This document shows, one piece after another, positions 17,761 through 25,730 of a stretch of DNA of 64,000 nucleotides. A program made the translations under genes and the position numbers. Source of the stretch: Oscillatoriaceae cyanobacterium Prado104. Lineage in GTDB: Bacteria; Cyanobacteriota; Cyanobacteriia; Cyanobacteriales; Microcoleaceae. Location: positions 124,001 to 188,000 of the forward strand of contig JALOON010000011.1 in assembly GCA_025454405.1 (NCBI GenBank), read 5' to 3'. The notes beneath the pieces were generated by a model. It saw only the letters and a program-made list of their open reading frames with translations, was not told the DNA's origin and did no database searches. Within the stretch, counting starts at the first letter, position 1; every line of letters begins with the position of its first letter.

Positions 17761-18273
17761 TTAGACTAAATTCAGATTAACTGTTTTGAAACCTTCACTA
17801 GAATCCGTACTCATTGCCTTGTCTTTAGACCAAGATGCAATGTAAGTCCACTCTTTATCTTCTTGCCAGGCGAGCGTGTCAAAACTCGTTGCAACTTGTC
17901 GAATTTCCTTAATATATAAATCGATCTTGTCTTTAATCCACATATCATCGTTGTGGATTCTGAGACGCAGGGTTAAATGACCTTCCAGACCGTCTGAAAA
18001 TTCGATTCCATAAGATGGATAGGGCATCGGACTCTGACCGATTCCATCGGGAAGAGAGGGCGTTTTGTCATTATTCCGAGGAAGTTTTGTCGGTCCGATG
18101 TAAAAATACTCTCGGAAGGCTCCTCGCTCTAGATCGTCTTCGTTGGGGTAGTCCAATCGCAGTTTTTGAATCTCCACTCCATTTCTAACAATGGTTGCAG
18201 TAACCAGGCTATCTGTGCCTGCATCAGGCGCATCTTTTGTCTGAACATCTATGCTTATAGAACCAATCCACAT
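17761..18273 (-). CDS. unknown protein, predicted beta-rich
   Basis: 170 residues, starting MWIGSISIDVQTKDAPDAGTD. I do not recognise the family. The sequence alternates short beta-like strands with charged loops and has no membrane segment or signal peptide; it recalls PLAT/lipoxygenase-homology-type sandwich domains, but this is weak. Codon use and frame length are consistent with a real gene. It lies alone between the hairpins and the lipoate ligase-like gene, which runs the other way. No function is proposed. Confidence 0.65.
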   Translation of the reverse strand: MWIGSISIDVQTKDAPDAGTDSLVTATIVRNGVEIQKLRLDYPNEDDLERGAFREYFYIGPTKLPRNNDKTPSLPDGIGQSPMPYPSYGIEFSDGLEGHLTLRLRIHNDDMWIKDKIDLYIKEIRQVATSFDTLAWQEDKEWTYIASWSKDKAMSTDSSEGFKTVNLNLV

Positions 18274-18521
18274 ATGATGCTTTTTACCTCTTTCAATGTG
18301 TCAGTTCTATTCTGACTGTATAGCTCCCCAATCGACCAGTCGCATTTTTGAGTGACACTCATTTGAGTGACTCTCGCTGAGAATTTCAAGTCCTTTGCTG
18401 GTTTCTAAGTGATTCTTATACCATCGATCTACAACGATCGGGTAAGGTGAAAATATCGCAAGCATTCAGCCGTCAGCTATGCCTGTCAACTATTGAGTGC
18501 TAAATTCAGGAATGAAAATTG

Positions 18522-19286
18522 ATGGCTAATTCTGTATGGCGTTTAATTCCGCTGCTTTCGGCTGCTGGTGAGGTGCAGATGGCTGTTGACGAGTGGCTGC
18601 TGGAAAAGCATCGGGCTGGAAAACACCCGCCAACTCTGCGATTTTACACTTGGCAGCCGGTGGCGATTTCTTTGGGCTACCACCAGCGACGCTGGCCGGA
18701 TTTTTGGCAGCAGCTATCTTGGCAGGGAAGGGCTGTTGATTTGGTGCGCCGCCCCAGTGGCGGGCGGGCGGTTTTGCACCAAGGGGATTTAACTTATGCG
18801 GTTGTGGCTTCGGGATTTTCAGGCAATCGCACGGCTGCTTATCAGGCGATTTGCGAGTTTTCGATCGAGGGTTGGAGGCATTTGGGTTTGGAATTGCACT
18901 ACGGGGAAGCGGGACGGAGTTACATTCACAATCCTAATTGTTTCGGTACGGCGACGGGTGCGGATTTGGTAACACCTGAAGGTTGCAAGTTTATTGGCAG
19001 CGCGCAATTGCGGCGGGGCGATGCAATTTTGCAGCACGGTTCGATGTGCTTGCAACCGGATGTTGAGTTGTTCGATCGAGTTTTTGGAGAGAAATTAGTT
19101 CCGGTAAATTTGCCTGTTTTGGGAGCAGGAAATCAGATTATTGAAACTGTTGTTGAGGCTTTAAGTGCGGCGGCTTGTCGGTGTTTTAAGATTGATTTGG
19201 CAGTACAGCCTTTATCCGCAGAGGAATGGCAAGATATTGAAATTTTTACCAGAAAATCCTCTATTTGTCAAGCCAAATCTCAATAA
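18522..19286 (+). CDS. lipoate/octanoate-protein ligase family protein
   Basis: 254 residues from ATG 18522 (a TTG lies directly before it). The family core is plain: RRPSGGRAVLHQGDLTYAVV in the lipoyl/octanoyl-AMP binding region, GADLV, then CKFIGSAQLRRGDAILQHGSM with the conserved lysine and the QHGS motif. The family includes lipoate ligase LplA and octanoyl transferases LipM/LipL, which attach lipoyl precursors to E2 or GcvH domains. The presence of a Cys at GCKF leaves transferase chemistry open. The gene stands alone and ends near a repeat-rich region. Confidence 0.85.
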   Translation: MANSVWRLIPLLSAAGEVQMAVDEWLLEKHRAGKHPPTLRFYTWQPVAISLGYHQRRWPDFWQQLSWQGRAVDLVRRPSGGRAVLHQGDLTYAVVASGFSGNRTAAYQAICEFSIEGWRHLGLELHYGEAGRSYIHNPNCFGTATGADLVTPEGCKFIGSAQLRRGDAILQHGSMCLQPDVELFDRVFGEKLVPVNLPVLGAGNQIIETVVEALSAAACRCFKIDLAVQPLSAEEWQDIEIFTRKSSICQAKSQ

Positions 19287-19653
19287 CAACACAGCCGTAA
19301 GGTGCGCGCTGCGCACCCTAAATATAAAAGTCGAACGCACCCTAAATATAGAGTCCGCACGCAGCCGTAAGGTGGGCACTGCGCACCCTAAATATAGAAT
19401 TCGCACGCAAGTCCCAAACAAGCTCATTAAAATAAAATGTAATACCAAATCCGGGTTGTTTATCCCCGATAAGACGGGCGCGATTGAAATCGCTTTATTT
19501 GGCCTCTTACTCAAATATGCACTCAAGCGTTATTCGAGTAAGAGGTCAAACTATACTTGCCTTGCACCCGCCCTTCAAGGGTTTAAGCGATCGAGAGGAG
19601 ATCGTAACCTGGATTTGGTATAATATCACATTTTAGGGATTGAATTTTTTCCC
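19287..19653. repeat. GGTGCGCAC / CACCCTAAATATA repeat cluster
   Basis: Two or three degenerate copies of a unit containing GCACCCTAAATATA, with imperfect palindromes such as GGTGCGCGCTGCGCACC near 19302-19318, fill 19300-19405. A second palindromic stretch occurs at about 19488-19551 (ACTCGAATAACG-type arms around CAAATATGCACTC). The open frame across this region is a by-product of the repeat. Confidence 0.6.
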
Positions 19654-20211
19654 ATGAAAACTCAATACTACACTGCTTCTAGTCTGGACGGATTCATCGC
19701 AGACTCGCAAAATTCCTTAGATTGGTTGTTTCAATTTGGTGAAGAAGCAGGAGACAGCTATACTCAATTTATCAGCGAAGTTGGGGCGATCGCCATGGGT
19801 TCGACAACCTACAAATGGATTCTACAACATCAGATCGATGGCAGTGCAGAGCCTGCGCGATCGTGGCCCTACGCACAACCCGCTTGGGTTTTCTCCTCTC
19901 GCGTTTTACCAATAATTGAAGGAGCGAATATTCAGTTTGTCAAAGGTGATGTTTGGCCCGTCCATCAAGCGATGGCAAAAGCAGCAGGAAATAAAAATAT
20001 TTGGATCGTTGGCGGTGGAGATTTGGCAGGACAATTTTACGATCGCGGATTGCTTGATGAAATAATTGTTTCGATCGCATCTGTTACCCTGGGCGGCGGT
20101 GCGCCGCTACTGCCGCGCGCGATCGCAAAACCGCCGCTAAAATTGCTATCGGCAACAACTTACGGCACTGATTTTGTAGAACTTCGCTATCAAGTTTCCC
20201 AACCATCGTAA
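19654..20211 (+). CDS. dihydrofolate reductase-like / RibD C-terminal domain protein
   Basis: 185 residues. The fold signatures are an N-terminal strand followed by SSLDGFIAD, the central GSTTYKWIL segment, and GGGDLAGQFYDRGLLDEIIVSIASVTLGGGAPLLP, the NADPH-binding part of the RibD_C/DHFR-like family. Such proteins are often reductases of unknown substrate; the canonical folate-binding residues of FolA are not all apparent. The following ATP-grasp gene starts 19 bp after its stop, so the two may be co-expressed. Confidence 0.82.
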   Translation: MKTQYYTASSLDGFIADSQNSLDWLFQFGEEAGDSYTQFISEVGAIAMGSTTYKWILQHQIDGSAEPARSWPYAQPAWVFSSRVLPIIEGANIQFVKGDVWPVHQAMAKAAGNKNIWIVGGGDLAGQFYDRGLLDEIIVSIASVTLGGGAPLLPRAIAKPPLKLLSATTYGTDFVELRYQVSQPS

Positions 20212-20230
20212 CTAATTGCAAACGATAATT

Positions 20231-21040
20231 ATGCAAGCAACAATCTTAAATGCGGGTGATGGAGCTTGGGTATTTGAAGAACACGCACAACAGTTAGCGC
20301 GAGCGCTGAATCTTCCGATCGGTTCCTCACCAGCAGCCTACAATTATTTACTGGGTTGGGATAGTGCTGAATCGCCCAGTGGCAAAAGTTTCATTCCCTT
20401 TGAATCAATTTTTTTGGTTTCGGACAAACGCCGTCTGGCAGAAGTATTTGCCAAACATCAAGTTGCGACACCAAAAACTTTTTTGCTCGAATCGGAAACA
20501 GAAGTCCACAGACTCGTGCAAATAGAATCGCAAAGTCAATGGGTTCTTAAATGGCCTACAGGTTGTGGCGCATCCGGGCATCGCTTGCAAGAAGCTGGCG
20601 CGCCGATTCCTGACAATTGGCCGCGTCCCTATGTTTTGCAGGAATTCATTCACTTAGAAGTGCCCGAAGTTTATCGGCTTTATTGCGTTGCGGGCGAGAC
20701 ATTTGGCTGGAATGCGAGACGATTTCCTCCTGGTTTTAAGTATTCGCCTTTTGTGGCTCATGCTAGGGGGGCGCGATACGAAACAGCACAAAAAGTTCCA
20801 GAGCGAGCAGAGTTTGAAGCGCGCAAAGCTTTGCAGGCGACTAACTTGCTTGATTCTTTTGGCTGCGCCGATTTGATGCGGGATACTGGAGGGAATTGGT
20901 TGGTACTTGAGGTGAATACAGACGGCATTTTCAATCATGTCGATCGAGACATAAATATCGGAAATTTTCCAGCAGAATTAACCGAAAAATTGGCGCGAGC
21001 TTTTTGGGCATGGGTGGGTAACTTACAACAGTCAATCTGA
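20231..21040 (+). CDS. ATP-grasp domain protein
   Basis: About 269 residues from ATG 20231 (TTG 20216 gives five more). Typical ATP-grasp pieces appear in order: QSQWVLKWPTGCGASGHR (phosphate-binding loop), YVLQEFIHLEVPEVYRLYCV (hinge), and CADLMRDTGGNWLVLEVNTDG with the metal-binding E and N near the end. Enzymes of this kind form carboxylate-amine or carboxylate-thiol bonds through acyl phosphates. The acceptor is not known. It is close behind the RibD-like gene and before a 375-bp gap. A natural-product or peptide ligase role is possible but not supported by neighbours. Confidence 0.8.
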   Translation: MQATILNAGDGAWVFEEHAQQLARALNLPIGSSPAAYNYLLGWDSAESPSGKSFIPFESIFLVSDKRRLAEVFAKHQVATPKTFLLESETEVHRLVQIESQSQWVLKWPTGCGASGHRLQEAGAPIPDNWPRPYVLQEFIHLEVPEVYRLYCVAGETFGWNARRFPPGFKYSPFVAHARGARYETAQKVPERAEFEARKALQATNLLDSFGCADLMRDTGGNWLVLEVNTDGIFNHVDRDINIGNFPAELTEKLARAFWAWVGNLQQSI

Positions 21041-21313
21041 TGCTTAACTGGGTACTGAAAACCAGGATGAGATGCGAGCAAGCGATTAATTTGCGATACG
21101 GTTTATATCTGAGGAATTTTTTAATAGCAGATTTATTCAAATAGTAATATTAATTCCCTAGGCTCGGAATTCTTCATTTCTCTCTTCTCTCCCTCTGCGC
21201 CCTCTGCGTTCTCTGCGGTTAAATCGTTCCAATATAACCGGCATTGATATAATTGCAGAAGCTCCAATAATAAAATTATTAATTTTTAACGTACTTCAGG
21301 AGGAGGTTGCAAC
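21041..21313. other. intergenic region with CGCAGAGG-type repeat
   Basis: Holds a copy of the dispersed CCCTCTGCGCCCTCTGCG repeat (about 21188-21222, ending TCTGCGGTTAA), inverted relative to the copy near 8144. A very strong ribosome-like site GGAGGAGG lies at 21299-21306. Confidence 0.5.
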
Positions 21314-21469
21314 GTGGATCGATGTTGGCAGTTGGCTGAATTTGCAGCTCGATCGACCTCCCAATTTTTGCCGATTTTACCTACAATAGATCTAACTAGC
21401 ACTTATAACATCTGTCATGCAAAGTTATACCCTAGCAGAAGCCTGCAATCCACAGGAGACAGTCTTTAA
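21314..21469 (+). CDS. possible 51-codon leader frame upstream of the antitoxin
   Basis: GTG 21314 sits about 7 bp after GGAGGAGG (21299-21306), the best ribosome site in this part of the window. The frame encodes 51 residues starting VDRCWQLAEFAARS and ends at 21467-21469, inside the antitoxin gene, which has no good site of its own at ATG 21417. It could be a leader peptide that couples translation of the antitoxin, or chance. No similarity is recognised. Confidence 0.25.
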   Translation: MDRCWQLAEFAARSTSQFLPILPTIDLTSTYNICHAKLYPSRSLQSTGDSL

Positions 21470-21689
21470 CCAGGCGGCCCTTGAGCCTGTTTTACTCACA
21501 AATAAATCGCAACCCAGCTACGTAATTATGTCCGCTGATACCTATAAGTATCTGGTAGACAGACTGATGGAGTTAGAAGATATACTGTTAGGCAAAGCAG
21601 CAAAATCAGCTCTGAATCAGTCTCAAATGGTTGGTACGGAAACGTTTTTAGAAACCCTAAGCCGACTGGCAGCAAATGGCGAAACTTGA
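21417..21689 (+). CDS. Phd/YefM-type antitoxin, orphan
   Basis: 90 residues. The pattern MQSYTLAEACNPQETVFNQA followed by EPVLLTNKSQPSYVIMSADTYKYLVDRLMELED is that of Phd/YefM antitoxins: a short N-terminal DNA-binding beta-alpha unit, the VLLT strand and a C-terminal helix that would hold a toxin. No toxin gene (RelE, Doc or PIN type) follows; the next gene is convergent and encodes XisI. It is therefore an orphan antitoxin or a repurposed regulator. ATG 21417 lacks a good ribosome site and may depend on the overlapping upstream frame. Confidence 0.7.
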   Translation: MQSYTLAEACNPQETVFNQAALEPVLLTNKSQPSYVIMSADTYKYLVDRLMELEDILLGKAAKSALNQSQMVGTETFLETLSRLAANGET

Positions 21690-21695
21690 TGGTTT

Positions 21696-22043
21696 TTAGG
21701 CGATCGCGTATCCAGTATGTTGCCGTACTTCGGGAGGATGAAAAGCGAGGACAATGCAATCTTTAGGTACTCCAGCAGCGACAAGTTCGCCCGTAATCCC
21801 ATCTTCAATTCCGTCATAGTGAATCCAGATTTTGTCGTTGCGAATTTGGGCGTGCACGAGACAGCCATGAACTCGCAGGTGATTTTCCCAGCCTTCATCT
21901 ACCAGCATAAAATGGTTGCGATCGCGGCTGACAATAAGATACGTATTCACTTCACCATAACGATAAGGTAGATCGGCATAATATTGCAGAATTTTTTCCA
22001 GAAGTTCGCGCCATTCGTCTAGGGGGTGATTCGTGGTTTCCAT
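21696..22043 (-). CDS. xisI: XisI-family protein
   Basis: 115 residues with the family hallmark HPPEVRQHTGYAIA at the C-terminus and YLIVSRDRNHFMLVDEGW in the middle. XisI was named as an excision-controlling factor of the fdxN element in heterocystous Anabaena, but homologues are common in cyanobacteria without that element. It overlaps the end of xisH by 25 bp, so both are coupled in translation. Its molecular function is not established. Here no recombinase or fdxN sequences occur nearby. Confidence 0.9.
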   Translation of the reverse strand: METTNHPLDEWRELLEKILQYYADLPYRYGEVNTYLIVSRDRNHFMLVDEGWENHLRVHGCLVHAQIRNDKIWIHYDGIEDGITGELVAAGVPKDCIVLAFHPPEVRQHTGYAIA

Positions 22044-22447
22044 TGAATTATTTCCTCGCTGTTTGAGTCAAAAACTATCAGGCAAAAATCTGGTTCTTCT
22101 AACAGAAGTTGTCCGGCTTCCTCTTGGAATAAAGTCTCAAAAGTATTTCGGGTGATGGCTAGATAGAGACGACGCTCCGGATCTTTTTTTCGGAGTGCTC
22201 TAGCGTACATAAAGAATTGTCCCCAGGCATTTTCGAGGTCACTAATGGGAGAAGGGCTAATAAAACTTTTGATTTCGACGGCGATTTTTTCAGAATCTCG
22301 TTCAGCAGCAATGAGTTTTTCAGCCCCCAGATCGACAAATGCGGATCGTTTTCCTATCTTAAGAATAAATGGATCGTCAGTAATTGTCCAACCGTCTTTG
22401 ATAAGGGCAGTGCGGACTGTATCGTGATACAGGTCTTTGGCTGGCAT
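22019..22447 (-). CDS. xisH: XisH-family protein, endonuclease-like fold
   Basis: 142 residues from ATG 22447; the longer frame before it has no family sequence. Motifs ADE-type E..(A)-V-E-I-K-S (EKIAVEIKSF) and an upstream D (FVDLGAEKLIA) resemble the core of PD-(D/E)xK nucleases, as noted for this family. It precedes and overlaps xisI. The pair occurs in many cyanobacteria, often in several copies, which fits a mobile or conflict-related role better than a fixed developmental one (inference). Confidence 0.9.
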   Translation of the reverse strand: MPAKDLYHDTVRTALIKDGWTITDDPFILKIGKRSAFVDLGAEKLIAAERDSEKIAVEIKSFISPSPISDLENAWGQFFMYARALRKKDPERRLYLAITRNTFETLFQEEAGQLLLEEPDFCLIVFDSNSEEIIQWKPRITP

Positions 22448-22533
22448 GAAGATAATTCTATTTAGATTAGATCGTTGCTGAGGTAGATAAGCTGAGAGGA
22501 CTGAAGTCCTTACTAACAACCTAATTATAGTTG

Positions 22534-23730
22534 TTAATTATCCCGAGCTGTTTTGGCGATCGCACCCAACTGCAACCCTTGCGGATAAGCATTTTCCTCT
22601 TTACTCCGCTTGACATCCGCATCAGAAATTCTGGGTTTGAGATATTTTGCTAAAGCTTTGACAACATCTCCCCGATCGACCGTTCCCACTACTGAACCGA
22701 TGGGCGAAAGTACGATGATTCGCGGCAGTTGGTGCGCTTCCATGCTGTTAATAACTTCTGCTAAAGATGCTTTTTCCGAGACTGTCGGAATCTTTTCCAG
22801 CGGTTGCAAAATGTTGTGCAATGTTTGAATTTCCCACTGACTGCGTTCTGTCAAGCGGATCTCGTCGATCGACACCAAACCCAAATCCCGTCCGTTAGCC
22901 GCGGCTACGTAAAATGGAAATGGATTTACTTCTAACAAATAGCGATCGGCAAATTCTCGCAAGCTTAAACCCGCATCAACAACGCGAAATTCCCGACTCA
23001 TTGCATCGATCGCTTTGGTTTCGATCAGCGCTTCTTGCAGCGATACAAATCTGCTGTAAGCCCTGGCATTCCTAATCGCAAACCAGCCGATTAATGCTAC
23101 CCACAATCCTCCGTAAATCCCTGCTAAAAAACTTACCGTCAGTCCGAATGCTACGGCCAACCCACCTAAAATTTGTCCGATGTTTGCCGCCCAACGAACT
23201 CCAGTAAATCGAGAACCCGTGATTTTCCAAATTGCTGCTTTTAAAACTTGCCCTCCGTCCAAAGGCAAGCCGGGAATTAAGTTAAACAATCCCAAAACGA
23301 GATTGATTTCTGCTACTCTTTCTGCTATAGTTGCTACCAGACTTCTAGGCGGAAGAACTTGAGAAATTAGACCGAGAATTAAAAATATGCCAAAACTGAC
23401 GAGAGGACCCGCGATCGCGACTTGAAATGCTTGACCGGGCGTTTTTGATTCCGAGTCGATCGAAGCTATGCCGCCAAATAAGAATAATGTAATAGAATTG
23501 ACTTTAATTCCCTGCGACATGGCAGCCAAACTGTGCCCCAATTCGTGCAGCAGAACCGAACCAAACAGCAGCAAAGCTATTGCCAATCCGGCACTCCAGG
23601 AGAGTGCGGGCCCCCACAATCGGTAACTGTCGGCATATTCGCTAGTTGCTAGGGCTAAAATTACAAACCACGAATAATCTATCAGTAGCGGGATGCCAAA
23701 TAAAGAGCCAATTCGCAAACCTGTTTGCAT
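22534..23730 (-). CDS. site-2 protease (M50) with C-terminal CBS domains
   Basis: 398 residues. The zinc-binding motif H62-E-L-G-H66 sits in a membrane helix (SVLLHELGHSLAAM), and the second metal motif NLIPGLPLDGGQVL lies about a hundred residues on. Several hydrophobic segments occupy residues 10-215. The C-terminal part (about 235-370) carries two CBS-like units (DRYLLEVNPFPFYVA, LAEVINSMEAHQLPRIIVLS). Such proteases cut membrane-anchored regulators, and the CBS pair may sense nucleotides. The target is unknown. It lies between xisH and psaK on the same strand but with separate spacing. Confidence 0.92.
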   Translation of the reverse strand: MQTGLRIGSLFGIPLLIDYSWFVILALATSEYADSYRLWGPALSWSAGLAIALLLFGSVLLHELGHSLAAMSQGIKVNSITLFLFGGIASIDSESKTPGQAFQVAIAGPLVSFGIFLILGLISQVLPPRSLVATIAERVAEINLVLGLFNLIPGLPLDGGQVLKAAIWKITGSRFTGVRWAANIGQILGGLAVAFGLTVSFLAGIYGGLWVALIGWFAIRNARAYSRFVSLQEALIETKAIDAMSREFRVVDAGLSLREFADRYLLEVNPFPFYVAAANGRDLGLVSIDEIRLTERSQWEIQTLHNILQPLEKIPTVSEKASLAEVINSMEAHQLPRIIVLSPIGSVVGTVDRGDVVKALAKYLKPRISDADVKRSKEENAYPQGLQLGAIAKTARDN

Positions 23731-23821
23731 GAAAATTTCCTGGGAAAGGAGAGGAAGAAAGAGTTTCTATGATATTTCTATTATATCTTTTCTTTCGCTG
23801 GCCTTTCCCTTCCCCTAATTT

Positions 23822-24103
23822 TTAAAGCACTCCAGCGTTTCCTAAACCCAAGATTACCCCAGCCCCCAGCAAGTGACCGAAACTAGCTGTTGCCAGCAAT
23901 TCAGGTACTCCAAAGCCTTTGAACATTCCGGGCATTTCCACGGGCAAGGCAGGGCCTTTACCTCGGTTTTGCTTGTTAATGCCCCAGTAGCCGATCGCGA
24001 TCGCCAGCAGGTTGCACAATATCATTGTCAATCCTACTGCAGGCGACCATTCGGGCGTTGATGGAACAGATTGCACGGCTAATAGTAAAGATGAGTTAAT
24101 CAT
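23822..24103 (-). CDS. psaK: photosystem I subunit PsaK
   Basis: 93 residues with two membrane helices (about 22-42 and 67-90) linked by a basic loop (INKQNRGKGPALP). The segments PEWSPAVGLTMILCNL and PELLATASFGHLLGAGVILGLGN are typical of PsaK, a peripheral two-helix subunit of photosystem I. The N-terminal residues to about 10 probably form the short leader. This gene fixes the organism as a cyanobacterium. An HLR1-like sequence lies upstream at 24166-24181, as in many light-regulated photosystem I genes. Confidence 0.93.
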   Translation of the reverse strand: MINSSLLLAVQSVPSTPEWSPAVGLTMILCNLLAIAIGYWGINKQNRGKGPALPVEMPGMFKGFGVPELLATASFGHLLGAGVILGLGNAGVL

Positions 24104-24165
24104 GTTATTTCCTGATGTCGCAAATCAATTGAATCTCTGAAATTTTGACATACTCACTGTCCTTC

Positions 24166-24181
24166 ATTACAATTTGTTTTA
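24166..24181 (-). promoter_or_regulatory. HLR1-like site upstream of psaK
   Basis: ATTACAATTTGTTTTA at 24166-24181 resembles the HLR1 direct repeat (TTACA, 4-5 bases, GTTACA-like) bound by RpaB at photosystem I promoters. It is 63-78 bp before the psaK start. One half is imperfect. No clear -10 box was found. Confidence 0.3.
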
Positions 24182-24234
24182 ATAGTTAACAATTCGTTTA
24201 TATTTTGATACAAAGCAGGAATCGAGGAGGAAGA

Positions 24235-24954
24235 GTGCGGGTTAAAATTTGCGGCATTACTAAATTAGAGCAGGGAATCGCGATCGCCAGTTTGGGAGCT
24301 CGAGCTTTAGGGTTTATGTGCGTGCCTGTTTCCCCGCGCTACATCAGCCCGGAAACTATCGAACAGATTGTCGCACAATTGCCGGAAAATGTCGATCGCA
24401 TTGGTGTTTTTGCTAACAGCACGATAGACAATATTTGTCAAGTAGCTGTTAAATCTAATTTAACGGGCGTGCAGTTGCACGGAGATGAAACAGCAGAATT
24501 TTGCGCGAAGCTGCGGGAAGTTTTGCCGGGAATTGAAATTATTAAAGCCTTGAGAGTTAAGAGTCCCGAAACCTTGGCAACAGCGGCGGTTTTTGCTGCT
24601 TGTGTCGATACTTTATTGCTAGATGCTTACCACCCCCAACAATTAGGAGGTACGGGCCAGACGATCGATTGGGAAATTTTAGCAGATTTTCGATCGCCCT
24701 GTCCCTGGCTGCTGGCCGGCGGTTTAAAGCCCGATAATATTTTGCAGGCAATCGGCAAGGCGACGGGGAATAATTTTATAGTTGCGGAAAATGGGAATGA
24801 AATTGAGGGCGATCGAATTAATAGCAGCAAGGAAATTTGGTCGGGCAATAATTTTAGTGGCGTGGATCTTTCTAGCGGCGTAGAAATAGCGCCGGGAGAT
24901 AAAGATTTGACTAAAGTTGCACAGTTGTTTGCTAAATTAACAGGTTTAATTTGA
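24235..24954 (+). CDS. trpF: phosphoribosylanthranilate isomerase
   Basis: 239 residues from GTG 24235, chosen because GAGGAGG lies 5 bp before it. Catalytic Cys6 (KICGIT) and Asp130 (LLLDAY) are present, as are the phosphate-binding parts [10 protein letters not shown] and GVDLSSGVE. TrpF converts phosphoribosylanthranilate to the ribulose form in tryptophan synthesis. The protein is about 30 residues longer than usual: residues near 178-208 ([17 protein letters not shown] and on) form an insertion before the last phosphate loop. It is not next to other trp genes, as is common in cyanobacteria. Confidence 0.92.
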   Translation: MRVKICGITKLEQGIAIASLGARALGFMCVPVSPRYISPETIEQIVAQLPENVDRIGVFANSTIDNICQVAVKSNLTGVQLHGDETAEFCAKLREVLPGIEIIKALRVKSPETLATAAVFAACVDTLLLDAYHPQQLGGTGQTIDWEILADFRSPCPWLLAGGLKPDNILQAIGKATGNNFIVAENGNEIEGDRINSSKEIWSGNNFSGVDLSSGVEIAPGDKDLTKVAQLFAKLTGLI

Positions 24955-25271
24955 AGGGATTTTGTATTTAATTGACATCTTGCAGCAATGTCAATTGGAG
25001 GTTGTTCGTGGGGTGGGGGCGGGTTTATTTCAATTATTAGTGAGATTTAGAGATGGTTGGCGAACCCGCCCCTACAGGATTGTTGAAATCCGATTTTACT
25101 ACTTTACCTATAATAATAATTTGTATTTAATCAACCGCGTTGGCGCAGCCTGCGCGAAGCGCTTAGGCGAAAAGAACGCGAAGGAAGAAAAAAGAAGAAT
25201 TTCTTACTTGCATAAGTTCTAATTTCAAAAAAATCTAAAATTTAAAATCTGAAAATCTCAAATATAAAATC
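24955..25271. other. repeat-containing intergenic region
   Basis: No credible gene. It contains a GGGGGCGGGTT...CGAACCCGCCCCTAC-type imperfect inverted repeat (about 25012-25076) and a GCGCAGCCTGCGCGAAGCGC palindromic repeat near 25143-25163. Both types are dispersed in this genome; a relative of the first is at 58371-58430. Confidence 0.5.
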
Positions 25272-25559
25272 CTATCTTCGGATTTCAAAAGTTCGATCGC
25301 CCTGAGGTGCTTCATATTCCCAAACTACATCGCTAACCTTAGCACCGCTAGGGCCGCGACGGCACCAATCGATCGCGCTTTCAACAACTTTTCGATCGCC
25401 TTCAAAAACAGCCTCGACGCGGCCGTCGGGAAGATTTCTCACCCAGCCTGTCAAACCGAGATATTTTGCCCGATCCACCGTTGAATATCGGTAGCCAACT
25501 CCTTGAACTAAACCAGAAACAAAAACGCGGACTCTCACAGGTGATGATTGGTTTTGCAT
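25272..25559 (-). CDS. acyP: acylphosphatase
   Basis: 95 residues. The substrate-binding loop SGLVQGVGYR with R24, and the catalytic Asn in GWVRN (N42), are present, followed by DGRVEAVFEG. Acylphosphatases hydrolyse carboxyl-phosphate bonds such as in acyl phosphates and carbamoyl phosphate. Length and motifs are standard. It stands alone, and its upstream region carries the GGACTTCAGTCC-type repeat. Confidence 0.93.
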   Translation of the reverse strand: MQNQSSPVRVRVFVSGLVQGVGYRYSTVDRAKYLGLTGWVRNLPDGRVEAVFEGDRKVVESAIDWCRRGPSGAKVSDVVWEYEAPQGDRTFEIRR

Positions 25560-25617
25560 GGGCGGCTCAACTTGCTACTAAATATTATAGTATCTCAAAC
25601 GATCGCACTAAAATAGG

Positions 25618-25675
25618 TTCGTAGTGAGGACTTCAGTCCGCAGTTTGTAGTGAAGGCTAAAGTCCGCAGATTTTA
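25618..25675. repeat. dispersed GAGGACTTCAGTCC repeat
   Basis: GTAGTGAGGACTTCAGTCC followed by a second copy with AAGTCCGCAG. Related copies are at about 45130-45185, 46962-47060, 48020-48057, 51705-51775 and 61005-61065. Each contains a short palindrome with GGACT and AGTCC arms. Confidence 0.75.
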
Positions 25676-25730
25676 GTGGCTTAACTACTCAAATATCTAA
25701 TATACAACCAACAATTTTAACGATAAGTTA

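Noticed and set aside
19165..19623. 152-codon plus-strand frame across 19165-19623
   Set aside because: It overlaps the lipoate ligase gene in another frame and is mainly encoded by repeat units.
21696..22447. xisH-xisI considered as part of an fdxN-type excision element
   Set aside because: No recombinase, fdxN or element-end sequences were found in the window.
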